Assembly (NCBI GenBank): GCA_029960905.1
Contig: JASBVU010000008.1
Coordinates: 1 to 15,475, forward strand
Direction: 5' to 3'
Origin: Thermoanaerobacterium sp.
Lineage (GTDB): Bacteria > Bacillota > Thermoanaerobacteria > Thermoanaerobacterales > Thermoanaerobacteraceae
Length of the DNA: 15,475 nucleotides
Positions 14,449-15,475 of the stretch are shown here, in pieces. The translations under genes were made by a program, and so were the position numbers. How positions within the stretch are numbered: position 1 is the first letter of the stretch; the number at the start of each line of letters is the position of its first letter. The notes under the pieces were generated by a model. That model did not search any database. It saw only the letters and a program-made list of their open reading frames with translations, and was not told where the DNA came from.

Positions 14449-15475
14449 AGTCCCTTGGTGGTCTTGGTCCAAAATACTGATAATAAGTGGTTTTTATCAT
14501 ACCATTGTATAACTTCCTTCTTTTATTTGCATCTCTTCCAAAAAGTTTTTCAAAATTTTCATGTGATGTTATTATATAGTACGACCATGTATCAAGCTTT
14601 GTAAATACTTTTCCCATCTCCCTATACAATTTTTCTACCTCTTTTAATTCCCCCATTCTTTCACCATAAGGCGGATTGCAGATTATTATGCCATACTTAT
14701 CATCGGTTTTTAGATCTTTCAAAGATCTTTTTGAAAATCTTACATAATCACTGACACCAGCCTTTTTGACATTGTCTATGGATAATTTTACCGCATCTTC
14801 ATCTGCGTCATATCCATTTATATTTAGTTTTACATCCTTATTGATTAAATCAAAAGCTTCATTTCTCGCGTCAGTCCACAGCTTTTTTGGTATCTGCCTC
14901 CATTTTTCCGATGCAAATTGTCGATATAGCCCTGGAGCTATATTTGCACCAATTAGCGCAGCTTCAATAGGTATAGTTCCCGATCCACAAAATGGATCAA
15001 TAAGCGGTCTATCGTTTCTCCAATAGCTTAGCATGACCATGGCAGAAGCCAAAGTTTCCCTTAAAGGCGCTGCATTTGACACAGCTCTATATCCTCTTTT
15101 ATGAAGTCCCTCTCCGCTTGTATCTATCATCAGTACAGCCTTGTCTTTCATCAATGAAAATTTTATTTTATAGAGAGGTCCATTTTCATCGAACCATTCC
15201 TTTTTATATTTTTTCTTAAGCCTTTCAACCACCGCTTTTTTCACTATCGACTGGCAATCAGGCACACTAAAAAGCTTAGATTTAAGAGAATATCCGTCGA
15301 CAGGAAACTGTCCATTTTCAGGAATCCACTCTTCCCACGGCAAAGACTTTACACCTTCAAAAAGCTCGTCAAATGTAGTAGCCGTAAATTCACCAACTTT
15401 AATGTAGATTCTCTCGGCAGTCCTTAGCCACAAATTTGACTTGCATATAGCGGATATATCCCCAATAAATGTCAC
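14447..15475 (-). CDS. THUMP-domain class I RNA methyltransferase, 5' end cut by window
   Basis: This SAM-dependent enzyme of the YpsC/RlmL (UPF0020) family most likely N2-methylates a guanine in 23S rRNA. 343 codons are visible, entering the window already in frame. Homologues are about 375-385 residues, so roughly the first 40 are missing. The N-terminal half fits a THUMP RNA-binding domain (LWLRTAERIYIKVGEF, then FSLMKDKAVLMIDTSGEGLH). The catalytic half has the SAM-binding DPFCGSGTIPIEAA and the target-base motif NPPYGERMG. GTG at 15475 should not be taken as the start. It ends with PRPPRD and a small terminator. The precise target base is inferred from family only. Confidence 0.9.
   Translation of the reverse strand: MTFIGDISAICKSNLWLRTAERIYIKVGEFTATTFDELFEGVKSLPWEEWIPENGQFPVDGYSLKSKLFSVPDCQSIVKKAVVERLKKKYKKEWFDENGPLYKIKFSLMKDKAVLMIDTSGEGLHKRGYRAVSNAAPLRETLASAMVMLSYWRNDRPLIDPFCGSGTIPIEAALIGANIAPGLYRQFASEKWRQIPKKLWTDARNEAFDLINKDVKLNINGYDADEDAVKLSIDNVKKAGVSDYVRFSKRSLKDLKTDDKYGIIICNPPYGERMGELKEVEKLYREMGKVFTKLDTWSYYIITSHENFEKLFGRDANKRRKLYNGMIKTTYYQYFGPRPPRD

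Noticed and set aside
1..15475. CRISPR arrays, tRNA or rRNA genes, complete insertion sequences
   Set aside because: No regularly spaced repeats, cloverleaf-like or rRNA sequence and no intact transposase with inverted ends were seen; the Rpn-like gene is the only mobile-type gene.

Overview
The window looks like chromosome from a low-GC, thermophilic, anaerobic Firmicute close to Thermoanaerobacterium/Thermoanaerobacter. This is inferred from strong AT bias, frequent AGGAGG-type ribosome binding sites, TTG and GTG starts, SigA-like promoters and the protein families present. No species marker such as rRNA is present.

Left third (1-5922, minus strand): a cobalamin operon. A SigA-type promoter (5894-5922) leads into a cobalamin riboswitch (about 5706-5880) and an intrinsic terminator (5631-5662). 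Behind these, nearly without gaps, lie a B12-type ABC importer (binding lipoprotein, permease, ATPase) and two corrin-ring amidases, cbiA and cobQ/cbiP. cbiA carries one extra base in a run of eight A residues, so it reads as two overlapping ORFs.

Middle (5972-8584, minus strand): an accessory stretch of small or damaged genes. It holds a 38-residue membrane peptide, a 47-residue membrane ORF overlapping a second fragment, a 211-codon single-pass membrane protein with an odd start, a short Cys-rich ORF and a frameshifted Rpn/PD-(D/E)XK nuclease gene. A perfect 30-bp direct repeat (6704-6733 and 8555-8584) brackets most of it.

Right-centre (8600-12762): two divergent ECF sigma/anti-sigma modules. 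The leftward one pairs an ECF sigma with a large single-pass protein whose outer part looks like TolB/PD40 propellers. The rightward one pairs an ECF sigma with a DUF4367-like single-pass protein. One ECF-type promoter pattern (TGTwAC, 17 bases, GTCT, then ATATAT-n-TGGAG) occurs three times: before the leftward sigma gene, before the 38-residue peptide at 5972-6088, and before a 36-residue membrane peptide at 12652-12762. This suggests an autoregulated ECF regulon that includes very small membrane proteins, and it is the most interesting signal here.

Right end (12796-15475, minus strand): an APC-family amino acid permease with its own promoter and terminator, and the 3' part of a THUMP-domain RNA methyltransferase that runs off the window.
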